A stretch of DNA of 64,000 nt from Trogon surrucura (taxonomy: Eukaryota > Chordata > Aves > Trogoniformes > Trogonidae), in the NCBI GenBank assembly GCA_020746105.1, contig CM036636.1, positions 4,092,001 to 4,156,000 of the forward strand. Reading direction: 5' to 3'. A program made the translations under genes and the position numbers. Below are positions 36,198-49,400 of the stretch, piece after piece. Numbering within the stretch: position 1 is the first letter of the stretch; the number at the start of each line of letters is the position of its first letter. Under the pieces are notes generated by a model. That model made no database searches and had not been told where the DNA came from. It saw nothing but the letters and a program-made list of their open reading frames with translations.

Positions 36198-37598
36198 GCT
36201 TTCTCAGTTTAATTTGCTCTCGGTTCAGCAAGCAAACTGTGGAAAATCGGCCAAGAGTTTTATTGCCACGTTGAAGTAATAAAAACCAAAAAAAAATATT
36301 AAAAAAGCTATTCACCCTTTTAACTGATATAGCTCATGCTGGCCAAACTTTTAAGTGTACACTTGGCCTTTATCTGGGAGTGCTTTAAAAATACAATAAC
36401 GGAGTGTTGAAATGAAGATGTTGGACAGTAGGTGTGCCCCTTGCTTCAAAAGCTCCCAGGTAAGAATTTGCTCACTGGTGACATCCCATCCATCAGAGAT
36501 GCCAAGGTTTTGTCACAGTTCCCAGTAGAACAAATTGTCACATAAATCAGAAAAGGTGGAGCCACTCGAGATGTGAGATCTGGCTGCGTTCATTGTAAAA
36601 CGAGGAGTCACTTGCTGAAAATGTCTGGTTTCTGCCTCCTCATGTTAATTTGAACAGGAAATAAGGCAGTAAATTCTCACTTTGGATGGGAAGAAATCTG
36701 TCCAGTGGATTGAAGTGACTGGAGATTTCCTGTCCTCCCCCTTACTTGGCACGTGCACACAATTTAGTCATTTCACACTTGGCCTTTGGGAATTATTGGT
36801 ATAAATCCCTTCGCACAGTGTGGAAATACACAGGGCTGGAAGCCTGAAGATACGTTTTTCTGGTCTCCCAGATGGTGTGAGTTACCCCGCCGGCTGATGG
36901 CTTCTTGCACAGCGTAGAGCCACAGCCCTCCGAGGCTCTTACTGGAAAGGATGCTAATTGCTGTGACCGCTTATTTTTTGTTTGTTTTTAAGCACCGGGT
37001 GGCTTTTTTGGTATTCAGTGTTTTTCTTAAACCCCTGCGAAGGGACTGCTTACGGCTAATGGACTGCTAAAAGCCTTCACCTCCAGCCAGAAAAGGAGTT
37101 TTGAAAGATGTGCTGAGGGCTGTGGGATCGGCTGTGCCTGGAGAACCTGGGGCTGGATTTTCAGGTGCTTAAAACCCACCATTAAAGCAAATTCTCAGAC
37201 GTGACCAGTCTGAATCCAGCATGAAAATTAGCTGTTAGTTTAGAAACCTTAATGAAGGCTGGAAACCTGCCTAAAAAGGCTACTGTTTGGTCAGTGGTCC
37301 TGGACTTTTAATTGATGTTCATTCAAGACCTTTCCACTCTTTGAGCAGTTTGCTTTGAATGCGTATGAGCGCTGAAATTTGGAACTTTCCTGCGGAACAG
37401 AAGTTGTCACATTTTCGGATTCAGAACAGCCAAGAGTTTCATCCAGCCCATTTGTAATCCCTTCATTTAGATGGAATGAAGCGTTTCCTTCTGATAAGGT
37501 CAAAGCATGAAAATATGAATACATTAAAATACGTGTCAAAATGAAGGTAATCAAAACGAGAACTGGAGCAAACACTGTTGAAATAATTCACTCAGTTT

Positions 37599-37614
37599 CC
37601 CCCCCCCCCCCCCC
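37599..37614 (+). repeat. C16 homopolymer
   Basis: Sixteen consecutive C bases. The length is prone to sequencing and replication error. Confidence 0.9.
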
Positions 37615-38574
37615 ACTATAAATTTCAGTGCTGTGGACATATCCTTATGAAATGTTTTCATGGGAAAACTCTATTTTGCTAGTAGATAGCTACCCTGACC
37701 GAAATAATAAGATTTTGATCAACCCTTGGAAAAAACGCAGGCTTTAGGAGGACAATGCTTGAGATTCCCTTGCGCTACCATCAATCACATCCCTGCCTCC
37801 GGGCTCACTGGCTGAGGAAGCCCTGGCACCAGGGCTCAGAGGTCCCTGGTGACCGTCGAGCTGAGGGTTTGTGCTTGGGGCAGCTTGAAATACTGAGATT
37901 TAATCCATAACTTCCCTCCGGCATCTCCGTAAAGGTCTGCCGGCATCCTCAGACACCGTCCCCAAGGTTGCATTTTGTTGTTGCCGCCCTGGTAGGATGA
38001 GTCGCTCGAGAGCGATTGCAAATGAACACTCAAAAATTGATCCAGGCTATCATCATCTTAGAGTATTTTAATTGTGGGTCTCTCGCTTCGAATTCCACAG
38101 CAGTTGAGCGCTCCCTGTCGAGTCAGCCGCCTTTTCTCCTCCCTCTGCTTTGCCCCTCTAGGTTTGAACTCGAGCTATATGCATTTCCTAGAAAAAACAG
38201 AAGCATCATGTCCTCTTCCACCCGTGCTCCCTGGCTGCTCTTTCCCGTTCACGAGCAGCGTTTCTGCGCCGCTGCCGAGGGAGATCTATAAAACTTGACT
38301 CGTAAAGTGGAAGAGGTGGGATTTGACTCATGAAAGGGAAAGAGATGGTGGATGGGTGGGAAAAAAAAAAAGATGCATGCCCCCCTCCCCGAAAAATAAA
38401 GAAATATGGGCAGAAAATGAAAGAGATTTAAAGCAGCTATCAATCGGTCGGTGTTCCAGCTTTAAGAGCTGTTGAAACAACATAATAAAAGGCAATAAAC
38501 GAGGGATTTATGACCTACCTGCTGGAAATAGCTTGCTGCATCTATTGCGCGGGGTGAACACGGTGTGCAAGGTT

Positions 38575-38587
38575 GGGGGGGGGGGGG
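38575..38587 (+). repeat. G13 homopolymer
   Basis: Thirteen consecutive G bases, then TCGGTGTC. It can form a quadruplex in principle. Confidence 0.9.
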
Positions 38588-41039
38588 TCGGTGTCTGCCC
38601 ACCCAGGTCCCTTTACCAGCCCGTGCCCATTGCTCTCCCCTCTTCTCCATCTCCTCCTCTGCCCCTCAGCCCTCTAAGCCCCCATATTTATGGGCTTGGC
38701 ATTTGGTGTCTTAAAGACTCGGTTTTGTTCGGTTTGACTGGTGAAGCCCAAGACGATTTGTTGTAATCGATGGCAGCAGGCTGGAATTTTAAGGGCCAGG
38801 TATTTTACCACAGGGGCTGGACCCTGGAGCTAAATCTTGAAGGCAGGGAAGGTGAAAACATACAATACTGCCTACGGCAGCGTCGAGAAAGGCTTGTAAA
38901 CTGCTGGCACGTATTTAAATAGCAGGAAAATCACCAGGGGGGGAATAAATCTACAACAACAAAACCAAACTGAGAAGAGTAAAGGGAGCGACTAAACATG
39001 GAGATTTCTAATGCTGTCTTCAAGGCCAAAAGTGTCCTTTTAAAGAAAGAAAAACCCTTCCCTCCTGCCCAAACCCCACAGAGGGTTGAAATTGCAGACG
39101 TTAGCACAAAACCATGGTTAGGCAGCCCGTGCCTGGTGCAGGATCTGGGCTGTCATGCTGGTGGTGGTTTAAGGACCACTTACACAGGAGAGCCAAAATT
39201 CAGGAGATCTGAGGAGACTAACTGAGCTGGAAGGTGGTTCTCTGGGCATGAGGAATGGGCATCTACCCTAGAAATGCACTTGCAAGGGAAAGTGTCCCAT
39301 CTTTCCCCGTCGTGGATGCGAAAGCGAGGTGTGCTGGGTGTTGCTCTGCTTTGCTGCAAAGCCCTGGCACAAAGCTTTCCTCTGGTAATTCGCTTTCCCC
39401 TCTTCCTTCCTCAGAAAGAGTTTTTACCTCGTGCCTGTCACTCTTGCTTTCCAGCCACGAGTTCCATGCTTTTGTTTTGCAAAGCGCAGTAAATCGGGAT
39501 GGTGACACGAGAAGCCCCAGCATATCCGATGCTGTTTGTTCTGTTGGAGGAAGGTGGGGAGCGAAGCGAGCGGGCTGAGAGGGGTAAATCAATGCACTTT
39601 GTAAAAGGAGAGATGCAGCATGGCACAATGCCGTAATCCAGTGGAGCCAGCATGCGCTGGAGAGACAGATCTGGGACGGAGAGGGGAGGGGTGGTGGGGC
39701 CGCAGTAATCCTGTGTCCCTCTTAAATCCCCAGTATGGAACAAAGCCCTTGTTAGCAAATAAGGATGGGGGTGGTGGTGGTAGCAATAAGCTAAAGAAAT
39801 GCCCTTAAATTCAGCTGTAATAAAAAGCTGGGAACCTGCACTCGAGCCCTTTATTAAACACTTGGGGACAAGATTGTTCTAATTATAAAAACCCAATCAG
39901 AGGGACCAGCAGGCATGAAACTATGGAGTAATTCAGCTGCTTGAATGCCAGGCTGTGGCAGAGAGGCAGCAACTGCTTCTCCCTCCCCCTGTCCTGAGAG
40001 GTTTCAGATGCTCTTTCTCTGGGCACACTTTGGAAAAGGCTCCTGTTAACAAGAGGGAAAAGGGGCACATGGACCAGGAGAAGAAATGTGTGAAGGGGAG
40101 AGCTGCTCTGCCTGGCCCTGGTGGTCCCAGGGATTTCCCCCAAGTTCTAGGAAGCCTCTACTTGGTGGTTCAGACTGTGGGTGTGTGCAGGGATGCACAT
40201 CTGTGTGTGTGTGTGACAACTCTTGTGCATCTCAGCAGGGTTATGGACCGTCTCCATCCATTCCCCTCCCTTTTGCCCCCTCCTCTGCTGAAGTAGTTCC
40301 CGTTTCCATAAATGTGGTGAAAGGAAAAGAGAAGTGTTTGAGAGCTGCAGATTTGGAAACTGTCGGGAAAGGATCTGGAGACCTCAAAAGAAAAAAAAAC
40401 CCCAAACCTTGAGTTTTCCCTCATTGCAAATTCAAGGGTCAGGTTCTCCCTAAGCCATGTCTCTGTCAGGAAATATTTAAGATTGATTAAGTAATAAACC
40501 ATGGCTTCTCTCAAACTGTTGTAATTCTAGGGTTGACTTTCTAAGAGATTCCAAAGCTTAAAAAGTTCCTTCTTCCTAAGAGCCATCAAAAAAAGGCACA
40601 GTGTGAGTGGTTAGAAACTGCACGAAAATCCCCCTTTTCTCCCTTAATGACAAGACTGTCAGAAAGATCATCTTTGATTTTTGAAAAGGTGGTTTGGAAA
40701 TTTGAGCGAGGAGCTGTGTCAGCCCATGCTTTGAGGCAAGAGGGTCCTCCTTGCTCTCCTGGAGGTTTCCCACCCCAGGTCAGTATTTCTGCTTCCACTT
40801 TCCTCCAGCGTTTCCTCCTCTGCTGCCACCTGTGGGGATTTCCTCTCATTTCCATTTTTCACTTCACATGCAAAAAATTAAAAGCAAACCAAAAACCCTG
40901 CTCTTGTTCCCACCCTCTCTCCTGGTCCACCTGCAGCAGACCAATTTTGAGGCAAGAAGCGTGGAGTTAATGGAAATTCTGTGAATTTACAAACAAGCAC
41001 TCAGAGGGGAGAATGTGCCTATTTATCTCCTAATGCAGT

Positions 41040-41990
41040 GGTTAAAAAAAAAAAGTCTTTCTTTAATTGCATTTGGAATCTATTCTAACGATTTACCCGG
41101 GAGAGTGTTAAGATGTCAAGGCTCTTTCATTAGTAATATATCCCCAAACAAAATCTTTGTTAAGATAGGTTAAGGCAGTAAATAGACCATTAATTTACAG
41201 GAGTATAATTAGTGCCTTGCAGTTATTCATGAAAATAGTAGGATTTCTTTTGCTGTTATTCAATGGCAAGATTTAAAACAAATATAGAATCAGCAGGTCA
41301 AAAAACACAGAGGCCAAAAAAGCACCAAAGGTATTGATTAAAATTTCAGCAATAACCTTAACTGTGCCCCAGTACCCAAACCAACATAATTTATGCAAAC
41401 AAAATGCATTCTCCAAGTGGCAAATAATGAACAGAGAAAATAGCATCTAGAGATTTGAGCAAATATCAATATCTGTCAAATAGCTTGTTTTAAGGGCTAT
41501 AAATCACAGGCATTGCTCAACAGGTAAAATATCAAAATTTATTAGACAGCAGTTAATATTACAGTTATAAATAATAGCGAATTACCAAACTGAAAAAAAA
41601 AGAGCAATAACAAGGTTATTGTGTGCTGGACTAAGAAGTTCAGAGGTCAGCTGCATCATGAGATGAATGTATTATTGCTTCCCAGATGAGACCTTTTTGC
41701 AGCAGCTGAAGAGAAAATAGAACAAATAGTCTCACTCATAAGAAGGTAAGAAGAGCCATTTTAATTTCTCAAATTAGCTTCCCTTATTTGCTTGTTACTG
41801 CTAATAATGCTGAAGTGCAATACAGGTGGGTAAAAAATACTGTGTTTTCTTTGTGGGGGTTTTGTCAGGTAGTTTCTTTAAAATATAACAATGATCTTTC
41901 CCCCCCCCCCTTTTTTCTTTAATTGGAAAAATGTCTGCCAGAACAATTTCTAGAAAAAGGTCTTTGGAAACTAAATATTAAAAGAAGTAG
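41040..41990. promoter_or_regulatory. AT-rich island, candidate conserved noncoding element
   Basis: About 950 bp are markedly AT-rich, nearly free of long open frames and of recognisable repeats, unlike the flanking DNA. There are several TTAAT or ATTA words and an inverted repeat CAATAAC-AAG-GTTATTG at 41605-41621. This resembles developmental enhancers in gene deserts, but that is an inference from composition only. Confidence 0.25.
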
Positions 41991-43017
41991 AGTAATTTCC
42001 CCATTATTTGCTTGAACTGCTCTTCCAATGGCATTTAAAAGGAGCCCAGGCTTCTCTTGTTAAGGCTTGTAACATCCCTTTTGGCTATGGAGTGAGAGAC
42101 TACAAGCCTGACACAAGAACTGGGGAAACTGAGGCAGGGACTGATTTCTTACTAGGCTGCAGCTGGGTGCTCCCAAGCCAGGTCCTTAATGGCATCAGTG
42201 GTTGCCTTTGCCAGTGGATCCCTCTCACCACTGTGGGACTACGGAGAGACCGGCTTGGAGACCCCCCCAGCAAGAGATGCTGGGATGTAAATTCTGGCTC
42301 TGCCTCTCGCACCTTGAATCCGGACACGTTGACAGCAGGACAGGCTCCTACTGGGACACTGCTACAGCTTGACCCTGCAGATGGTAAGGATCTCGCAAAG
42401 CCTCCGTGTCGTAAAGCTCTGCTGCAGGGTGGAGAATTTTAATAAGGACAGGAAAAAAATAGCGAGAGATGGGGAGAAAGGGATACATTGCAAAGAACCT
42501 GACCTTATTTCCTCAGAGGGTGTGACTAAATCACACAGCTAAAAATAGGTAAGTGATTTGCTTTGATGCTGTAGGATTTTGCTGATACCACTTTTGTTAC
42601 ACATATAAATATAGAGATTTAATATAATATTTTCCTTACTGCAGTGTCTTCTATTAAGACAGTGCTGAAGTCTCAAGAGCTGCTGTCTCTGGCTGCTGCT
42701 TTAAGCTGTGAGCTACAAGCAGAGACTTCTTGCCTCTGCAACTAATATGCTGGCCTTTGGGAAAACACGTGAGAAATTTCTTCCAGGAGGGATGTTTAGT
42801 GTCAGGCTTTGTCCATTCCCAGTTCTCCAAGACAGCCACTCCAAAACCAGTGGGAACTTCCCTGCTTGTTTGTCATGAGTGACTGCTTTGGAAAGTTTTG
42901 GCCCTCGCCTTCCCCATCTTTATAACTGGAAGGGTCTTCTGCAAAGTGACTGGGTGCTGCATGGGGATGGCTGGGAGATGTCAGGGGTGGGCACTGTGAA
43001 CCCCACAGGTCATTTGG

Positions 43018-43415
43018 AGGAGGCCAGTCACTGGTGGTGCCCCCCAGGGGTCCATCCTGGGGCCAGCATTGTTTCACATCTTCATTAATGACCAGGATGA
43101 TGGCACAGAGAGCACCTCAGCAAGGATGCAGACGATACAAAACTCCTGGCAGTCATCCTCCCTGTTGCAAGGACGGGGGATACTGAGACCAAATAGGGGG
43201 GATCTGGGGACCAACTTTGCAGAGGAGGACATGGAACTCCTGGTGGGCACCAGGTGGACCACAAGCCACCAGCATGGCCCTGTAGCAAAGTCAACAGGCG
43301 CCTGGGGACCCTGGGCAGAGCAGAGGCAGCAGGTGGAGGGAGGGGTCCTGCAGCTCTGCCCAGCCCTGCTCAAGCATCAGCTGGATGAGGTGATGGTGCA
43401 GAGGTGCCCACGTGT
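43018..43415 (+). mobile_element. Diverged CR1 LINE fragment (ORF2 region)
   Basis: Translated remnants recall the CR1 reverse transcriptase: [19 protein letters not shown] in one frame at about 43037-43093, then [10 protein letters not shown] in another frame at about 43122-43151, equivalent to the catalytic ADD motif. Downstream nucleotides (GGTGGACCACAAGCCACCAG and GAGGGAGGGGTCCTGCAGCT) match, with gaps, the next CR1 segments. Several indels break the frame. It is older than the TLR4 intron copy and of another subfamily. Both ends are truncated. Confidence 0.75.
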
Positions 43416-46091
43416 CTCAGCAGTTTGATGAGTCTCTTACATGGGGATTGGAGAGAAAGTGAAAGCCTGGGCTCTGCCGTGAGCTCCTGGGCATGGCTTT
43501 AGTTCAGCTCTCCCCATACCTGAATGCTCTTTTTGTTTTTTGACTGAGCTCAGAGTGTCGGCTCTGCTAGACGTCTGAGGCTGGAAGTGTACAAATGGAG
43601 GGAATTATTTAATGCTAAACAATTATTCTATTGCATAAAACTCTTGTATTTGATACTGAGGAGCCTATGCTGAATGCAAACCTCCAGACAGAGCTGTCAG
43701 AGAGCAGGAGAAAAGAGACAGGGCTTTATTGAAATTCAGAGCAGAATGTCTTACCACTGCTCATCTTTCTCTTTATTATTTCTTTCCATGCTTTCTCTCA
43801 TTCCCCTCCGCTTTTCCTTCTATTCAGTAAACTCTGTGCTTGCATGCAGAGGCACCAGACTCTTCACCCTCTGGAGGGACTCTGAGGGTTACCTGTAGAT
43901 GGGGAAACTGAGGAAATGGCCATGCTCTGAGGACTTTGGTTTCCCAGGCTCCAGGCATGTCTCTCCTCCTGTGGCTATCTGGGGAAGTCCAAGAGGGTGC
44001 TGCTGCTCTCCCACATCTCCTCCTGACTCCTCACCTTTGGAGAAAGAGCTACACATGCTCGGAGGGACAGTGCTCCTTGCAGAGAGCTGTGTAAATAAAG
44101 GTTCCAGCTGGGGAATGCCAGGAGCTGGCACGGCAGGGACTGCCGCTCTGTCAACACAACCCCGCTCCTGACAGGCCCTCTTATGTTCAAACGATTCCTC
44201 GCCATGGACTGAGTTTATCTTTAAGTCACTGGATTTACACCGGAGATCTAAACAGCCTGGTAAATCTGCCACCGAAGCACCGGGGTAGCATTTATCTGCG
44301 CGTCCCTTCGCGCAGCTGGGAATTCTCTGTGCGCGGCTCAGCCCGGCCGTGACTCTCTGCCCGTGGAGCAGGCAGCCGGTTTGGCTCAGGGGGACTCTTA
44401 GCAACCATAAAATGTGCAATTAACCCCCCCTTCCCACTTCAAAACTGTCTCATCAGGTCCCAAGCTAGGCAAACGTTACAGCTGCGAAGAGATGAGCGCT
44501 CTGCTTTCAGCCTCAGCTGCCAGCCAGCTACCCGAGGAAAACCAGTGTTTAAAGATCAGAGCTCTTCCCTGCTCGCTGCGGGCAGCTGTGCCCGCCGGCC
44601 ACCCAGAACCTGTTGCATCCCCCCCGCTGGCATCAGCCTCCCGTTCTGCAGGGGGACAAGGCATCTCGCTGCAGTCCTGGTGCCGAGCAGATACAAAAAC
44701 GCACTAAATTAATTTTCATGGAGCCTTTCGGTCAAGCAGCTCAAAGCCTTTTAGAGGCTTTAATTGGGCCTCGGAGTTAATGAAGCCTCACTAACATGCC
44801 TGCTGGATAAAGGAGTGTTTATTATGCCCTCTTTTACAGAGGTTGTGCAGAAAGCTGGGCAGGATGCTGTGTGGGTTGGGTTAGGGTTGTTTTCCCCTTC
44901 AAAACTAATCATGAAACACAAAATGGCTTGGATTATCAAAAGAAATATTTTCAGGTAGATTTTTTTTTTTTTTTTGGAGTACAGCTTCTCACTGCCTCCT
45001 AATTTTCCTACAGAAACTGCAACCAAACTGAGTTTTAAATTAATCTTTTGCCTCTGCAGATTTTTATCAGGCAAACTTGGCCAACTCTTCTAGCTCCCTT
45101 GAAAGCTGCTGTACCCCAAGAGGAGAGGAACTCTGCATTCAGAGGTCCCTCACCGGCCAAGTCAGTTCTGCATCAAATATAAGAACTAAATGACTTCCAG
45201 AAAATGATGGGCCTTGTGTACCCCACAGTCCCCACTTCCCAGGCTTGTCTTTCTCCAGCTTAACCAGCATGCTCAGTGTATGTATGAGGTCCTGATCCTG
45301 CAAAGCGTGTCACCTGATGGTGGTGAAGATCCCTCCTTCCTCAACCACTTACGTGTAATTTCTTGGTAACTGCCTCATTTTCCTGCTCCCTGCCAGCCCT
45401 TGCCAGGGTGAGAGGTGCTGCGGAGCAGCTGGTCTTCCCTGAGCAGCAGCGCTGCTCAAACACCCTGACCTCAAACCATTTCAATCAACGCCTTTCAAAG
45501 GGATCCTTGGTCTTTGAGGTTAAAGCTCAGAAAGCTTGTTTAAAACTTGCCTGCTCTGTATTTTTAACTCTGGTGGCTGCAGTGTGACCCGGCAGCTCCC
45601 TGTGCCCTGCCTGGCTCCTGCCTCCATCCCTGGCTCTCCCTGGGACTTTCCAAAAAACTGTCACCCCTTTGCAGCCCTGCTGCTCACCTCTACTGTGCGT
45701 GGGGCGAAGGGAACTCAGGCTGCCCAGCATTTTTCACTTGGGATCCCGTGGTAGCTTTTGTTGGATCAAAAATAATGGATAAAGTGGGCAAGACAGATAT
45801 CCTGCTTCTTTGTTTTTCCCTTCCTGACTTGAAGAGTGACCCTTGCATACACATTTAAAATCAAAGCCTGTGATGCTCTCTGCTTCCCCCAGGAGCAGGC
45901 AGGCTGCATCCTCACCCCCGCAGATTTGTAACATCTTCCCCCCCAACATGCTCCAGCTTGAAAGCGGAGCTGGGGAAGGGGTTTGGGGGAGCTTCTGGCC
46001 GAATTCTGGTGGCTTCAGGGACTGGGTTTTCATCCGAGCTCCGTGCGCAGCAGGTGGCGTCCCAGCTCCACGGGAGACGCGCGGTGCGGGA
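43416..46091. other. Intergenic, CpG-richer stretch near 44.2-44.7 kb
   Basis: No gene is recognised. Between about 44170 and 44660 CpG dinucleotides are commoner than elsewhere and a GC-rich hairpin is present (44296-44315). At 43899 the words ATGGGGAAACTGAGGAAATG resemble MIR but are too short to call. Confidence 0.4.
44296..44315. repeat. Perfect 7-bp GC hairpin
   Basis: CTGCGCG (44296-44302) pairs with CGCGCAG (44309-44315) around TCCCTT. It contains four CpG steps within 20 bp. Confidence 0.5.
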
Positions 46092-46407
46092 ATGCTCAGG
46101 ACAGGGATGCTCGGGGTAGGGATGCTCAGGACAGGAACACTCAAGAAACGATGCTCATGGAAGGGATGCTCGGGGAAGGATGAGCAGGGCAGGGATGCTT
46201 AGGACAGGAATGCTCAAGAAACGATGCTCAGGGCAGGGATGCTCATGGAAGGGATGCTCAGGAAAGAATGCTCAGGGAAAGGATGCTCAGGAAGGGATGC
46301 ATGGGGCAGGGGTGCTCAGGGCAGGAATGCTAAAGAAATGATGCTCATGGAAGGGATGCTCAGGAAAGGATGCTCAGGGAAGGGATGCTCAGGGCAGGGA
46401 AGCTCAG
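46092..46407 (+). repeat. Minisatellite of 14-15-bp units, about 21 copies
   Basis: Consensus unit ATGCTCAGGACAGGG, with 14 units of 15 bp, seven of 14 bp and a partial unit at the end, which add up to the 316-bp span. Variants such as CTCAAGAAACG and CTCATGGAAGGG recur in the same order (units 4-5, 9-11 and 17-18), so blocks of several units appear to have been duplicated. One strand is purine-rich. The open frames crossing it are repeats, not genes. Confidence 0.95.
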
Positions 46408-49400
46408 AGCCACTCTCCTGGGCAAGAAGAGGGGAGAGGAGAGACCTCAGCTTCCTCCAGCCCCGTGGAGTTCTTGCGCTGCCCCAGGTTTGCCTCTCTG
46501 GCAGCACTGGGGCTTGTTGGCCTTTTCCCAGGTGCAGCGGTCCCGGGAAGGGGATGGATGGCCATCTGAGCTGTCTGGGCAGACAAAACCTTTTGGGGTT
46601 GCTGTAGCTAAATTTATCCGTATTCTAGAAAATCATCACCACCAAGTTGAGAAAGCATCCTGCTTCTAAAACCTAAAAGCCTCCTGAAATGAGCATTGAG
46701 TTCCCCCATTTTGCCCCTCACCCCCAACCTTAATTCTGACCCTGGTTTTGTCCTGGCTTTGCAGGACTTAAAAAACAACAAGGGCCTGGGGCATCTTAGC
46801 AAGGTGATGGATTCATCTCTTTTTTTTTTTCTTCTGGTGCTTTTAAACTGTACAATTTTCAACTTCAGAAAAGCTGCAGGGACTTTGCCAGAACCACTGC
46901 AGTAGGAATTGCACTACAACTAAATATAGAAATGAAATTTTGGATGAAATACAGGCTTGGGTGCATTTTGGCAGCAAGTCTCAGTGTTTTCCTCACAGCA
47001 CTGGCTCTGTGTGGAGTAGAATATTCCCAAGAATAGATGTGGATGGCACTTGGGGCTGGTGTTTTGAAATGCGTGGGGTAAGTTTGCATCAGTGTGCAAG
47101 GAGTTAGCAAGTAGAATAGAGCTGAACTCAGATTTTATGTCCTGTGAAATTCCCAGGGCTTATTTCTTTCCAAAGTAGAATAAAACTTTTTTTTTCCCTC
47201 TCTCATAAAAACAGAATAATCTGGAGAGAAATATTTGCATTTAGAATTATTATCGTCAGCGTTGAACTGTTTTGGCTTTGGTAGTTGATAAGCTCATTCT
47301 GACACTTCAGTCTTGACTTTTAGAGTCTTTTACAAGTGATAATGTGGTAAGAGTTCAAAAAAGAAAGCCGAAATAAATGGCAAAGTCGAACTGTATCAGA
47401 GCAATAAAATGTAAGTGGAATTGTCATATCCTCGCAAGGCACTTTGCATTCATTGAATAGCATCCCCTGCCTGAAAAAAGTCTTCTGTGGAGTAACTTTT
47501 GACCCAGTTGTGCTCAGATTTTCATGTGTGATGGAAAGAGCTTCAGGCATGTGTAGTTTTGAGGTCAGGATGAATTGTAATTTATAATATTATTATAAAT
47601 TGAGGCATACTTATGTGTAAATATTTGCATATAGACATGTATTTATAGATTAATTTATAGCTTAATTTTTTCAGCTGCTCAATTACGATTTAACAGATAC
47701 AATGTCTGTGGGATACTCTTCTGGTCAGTTGTTCTGTGGGTTCATCCACTTCAGCTCTTCCCCTAGAAGGCAGCGATCCTGGATGAAGTGGAGAAGTGGG
47801 AAGCAGGAAGGGGTGCAAGGGGGCTGCAGGGATGCTCTGAGGATTTGCTGTGTAAAACGAGGTGTTAGGAGAGCCCTCACTCAGCCCTGGTTGCTTCCTC
47901 CAGGTACACAGAGTGTCTCCTGGCAGGTACAGCGATGCCATTAAGCAAATAAATTGGTCTCAGACTTGCACAGCAGGCTGGAAAGGGGCTGCTTCAGTCT
48001 TCCCAAGGAGCAGCCCCCTGATGGAGTTTTGAGGCACTGGCGCTGCGGGCAGGAGACATGAAGGACCTTGAAAATAAACCAAATGAAGGCCTGTCCCCTA
48101 ATACCCCTAAGCTTAATTTTATCGAGGAAGTCTCTTGTGCCTGAGGACCGTAACACCCCCTCGCTGGAGGATGCAGACGCATGGGGAAGGGCATGGGGAA
48201 GGGCAGCGGCCCAGGCGTGGGCTCCCCTTCTGCTCCTCCACAGCGGCCCCTGCGGCTCTGGCAGCCTCTCACCTTCTCAGGACACCCGGACACCAGAGAG
48301 GCACCCGGTGTGCCCCAACTCTCACCATCAGTATGTTCTTATGACGTGAGATCCCTCGAGGCCATGCGTGCACAAGTCCCTGGGCAAAGGAGAATCTCTT
48401 TTGTTTACATCTCTGGGTGGGAGTGCACCCTTCGCTGTGGTGTAGGCTTGGTGCACCCTTACTTGTACTGAATTTGTGCAGGCTCAGCACGCTTATTTCT
48501 TGATTTATCCATTTTAAACCCCAGCTCCTTGGCTGGGTGAGTGTGCTGAGCTATTGGTGAGGCTGCCAAGGGGAGCTTCATCCGTGTTTGCGGTTCTGGG
48601 GAGTATGCCTGTGAATGCCCTGAGAAGCCTGAGAAGGAGGGATTTCCTTTTTCACTAAAAGTTCCGCTTTTCACCTTTCAATGCCGTCAATTCACAGGGA
48701 GGCTGTTGCTGCTCGCTGGTTCCCTGGGGAGCTCAGTGCCACCACCAGCAGCAACCCCACCGACTGCGTGGGGACTTCCCTGGGACTGCAACTCCTTCCT
48801 CTCTCCTTGTTTCTCTGCTCTCTCTCCCGTACTTCTCCTGCTCAAAAAGACTGTGACCCAGCTGAACTCACCAGGGCTTTGATATCGAGAAACCTGGAAT
48901 TGAGCACCTCACCCATTCCCTGAGTTTCCAGTGAGCAGGGAAAAACGAACTCGAATTGAATAAAACTGCCAAGGATCCCTTTGTTGCCAGCTGCAAATGA
49001 GGAGGCAGGATGAGGAGGGAGGAGATAAAATCCGGGCTGAGAAGAGAGGTTGGGGTTTGCTGAGCTTCTGTGGCACAAAGAAGACTTCCTGCAGTGACTC
49101 AGCCTGCCGATAACTTTTTTCTTTGCGTGCCTTGGTCCTTGGTTTCGTATTGCCGTGCTTTTCCTAAGCTCCTTCGCAGCCAACAGGACTGGTGAAACTT
49201 GAGGTTTCTGCTGGTTTTAGGCTGCCTGCGAATTAATTGAGGACTTGTGAAATAAGCTACTGTCTTGTTGGGTATTTTCAGCTCCTCCAGGACAGGTAAC
49301 AAGGGGCCTGATTAGGAGGAATGGCTGGGAAAGGCTCAGTGTTTCTGTGCTGGTGTGAAATGCAGGCTCCAAGGTCCGAAGCTCTTGGGGGACTCTACCC

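Larger units (their letters stand above)
36198..43017. other. Intergenic, with homopolymers and AT-rich islands
   Basis: No gene is recognised. Two homopolymers (37599-37614 and 38575-38587) and an AT-rich island (41040-41990) are listed separately. A CpG-containing stretch near 37910-38290 has a small hairpin (TCGCTC-GA-GAGCGA) and no repeat signature. At 42119 the words GGGGAAACTGAGGCAGGGAC resemble MIR but are too short to call. Confidence 0.45.

Noticed and set aside
9906..40843. NF-kB-like decamers at 9906, 32931, 33851, 40130 and 40834
   Set aside because: The degenerate consensus GGGRNWYYCC predicts about eight matches in 64 kb on two strands, so this number is not an enrichment.
42119..43925. 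GGGGAAACTGAGG words at about 42122 and 43900
   Set aside because: Resemble MIR but only 20-25 bp each without colinear neighbours; insufficient to call.
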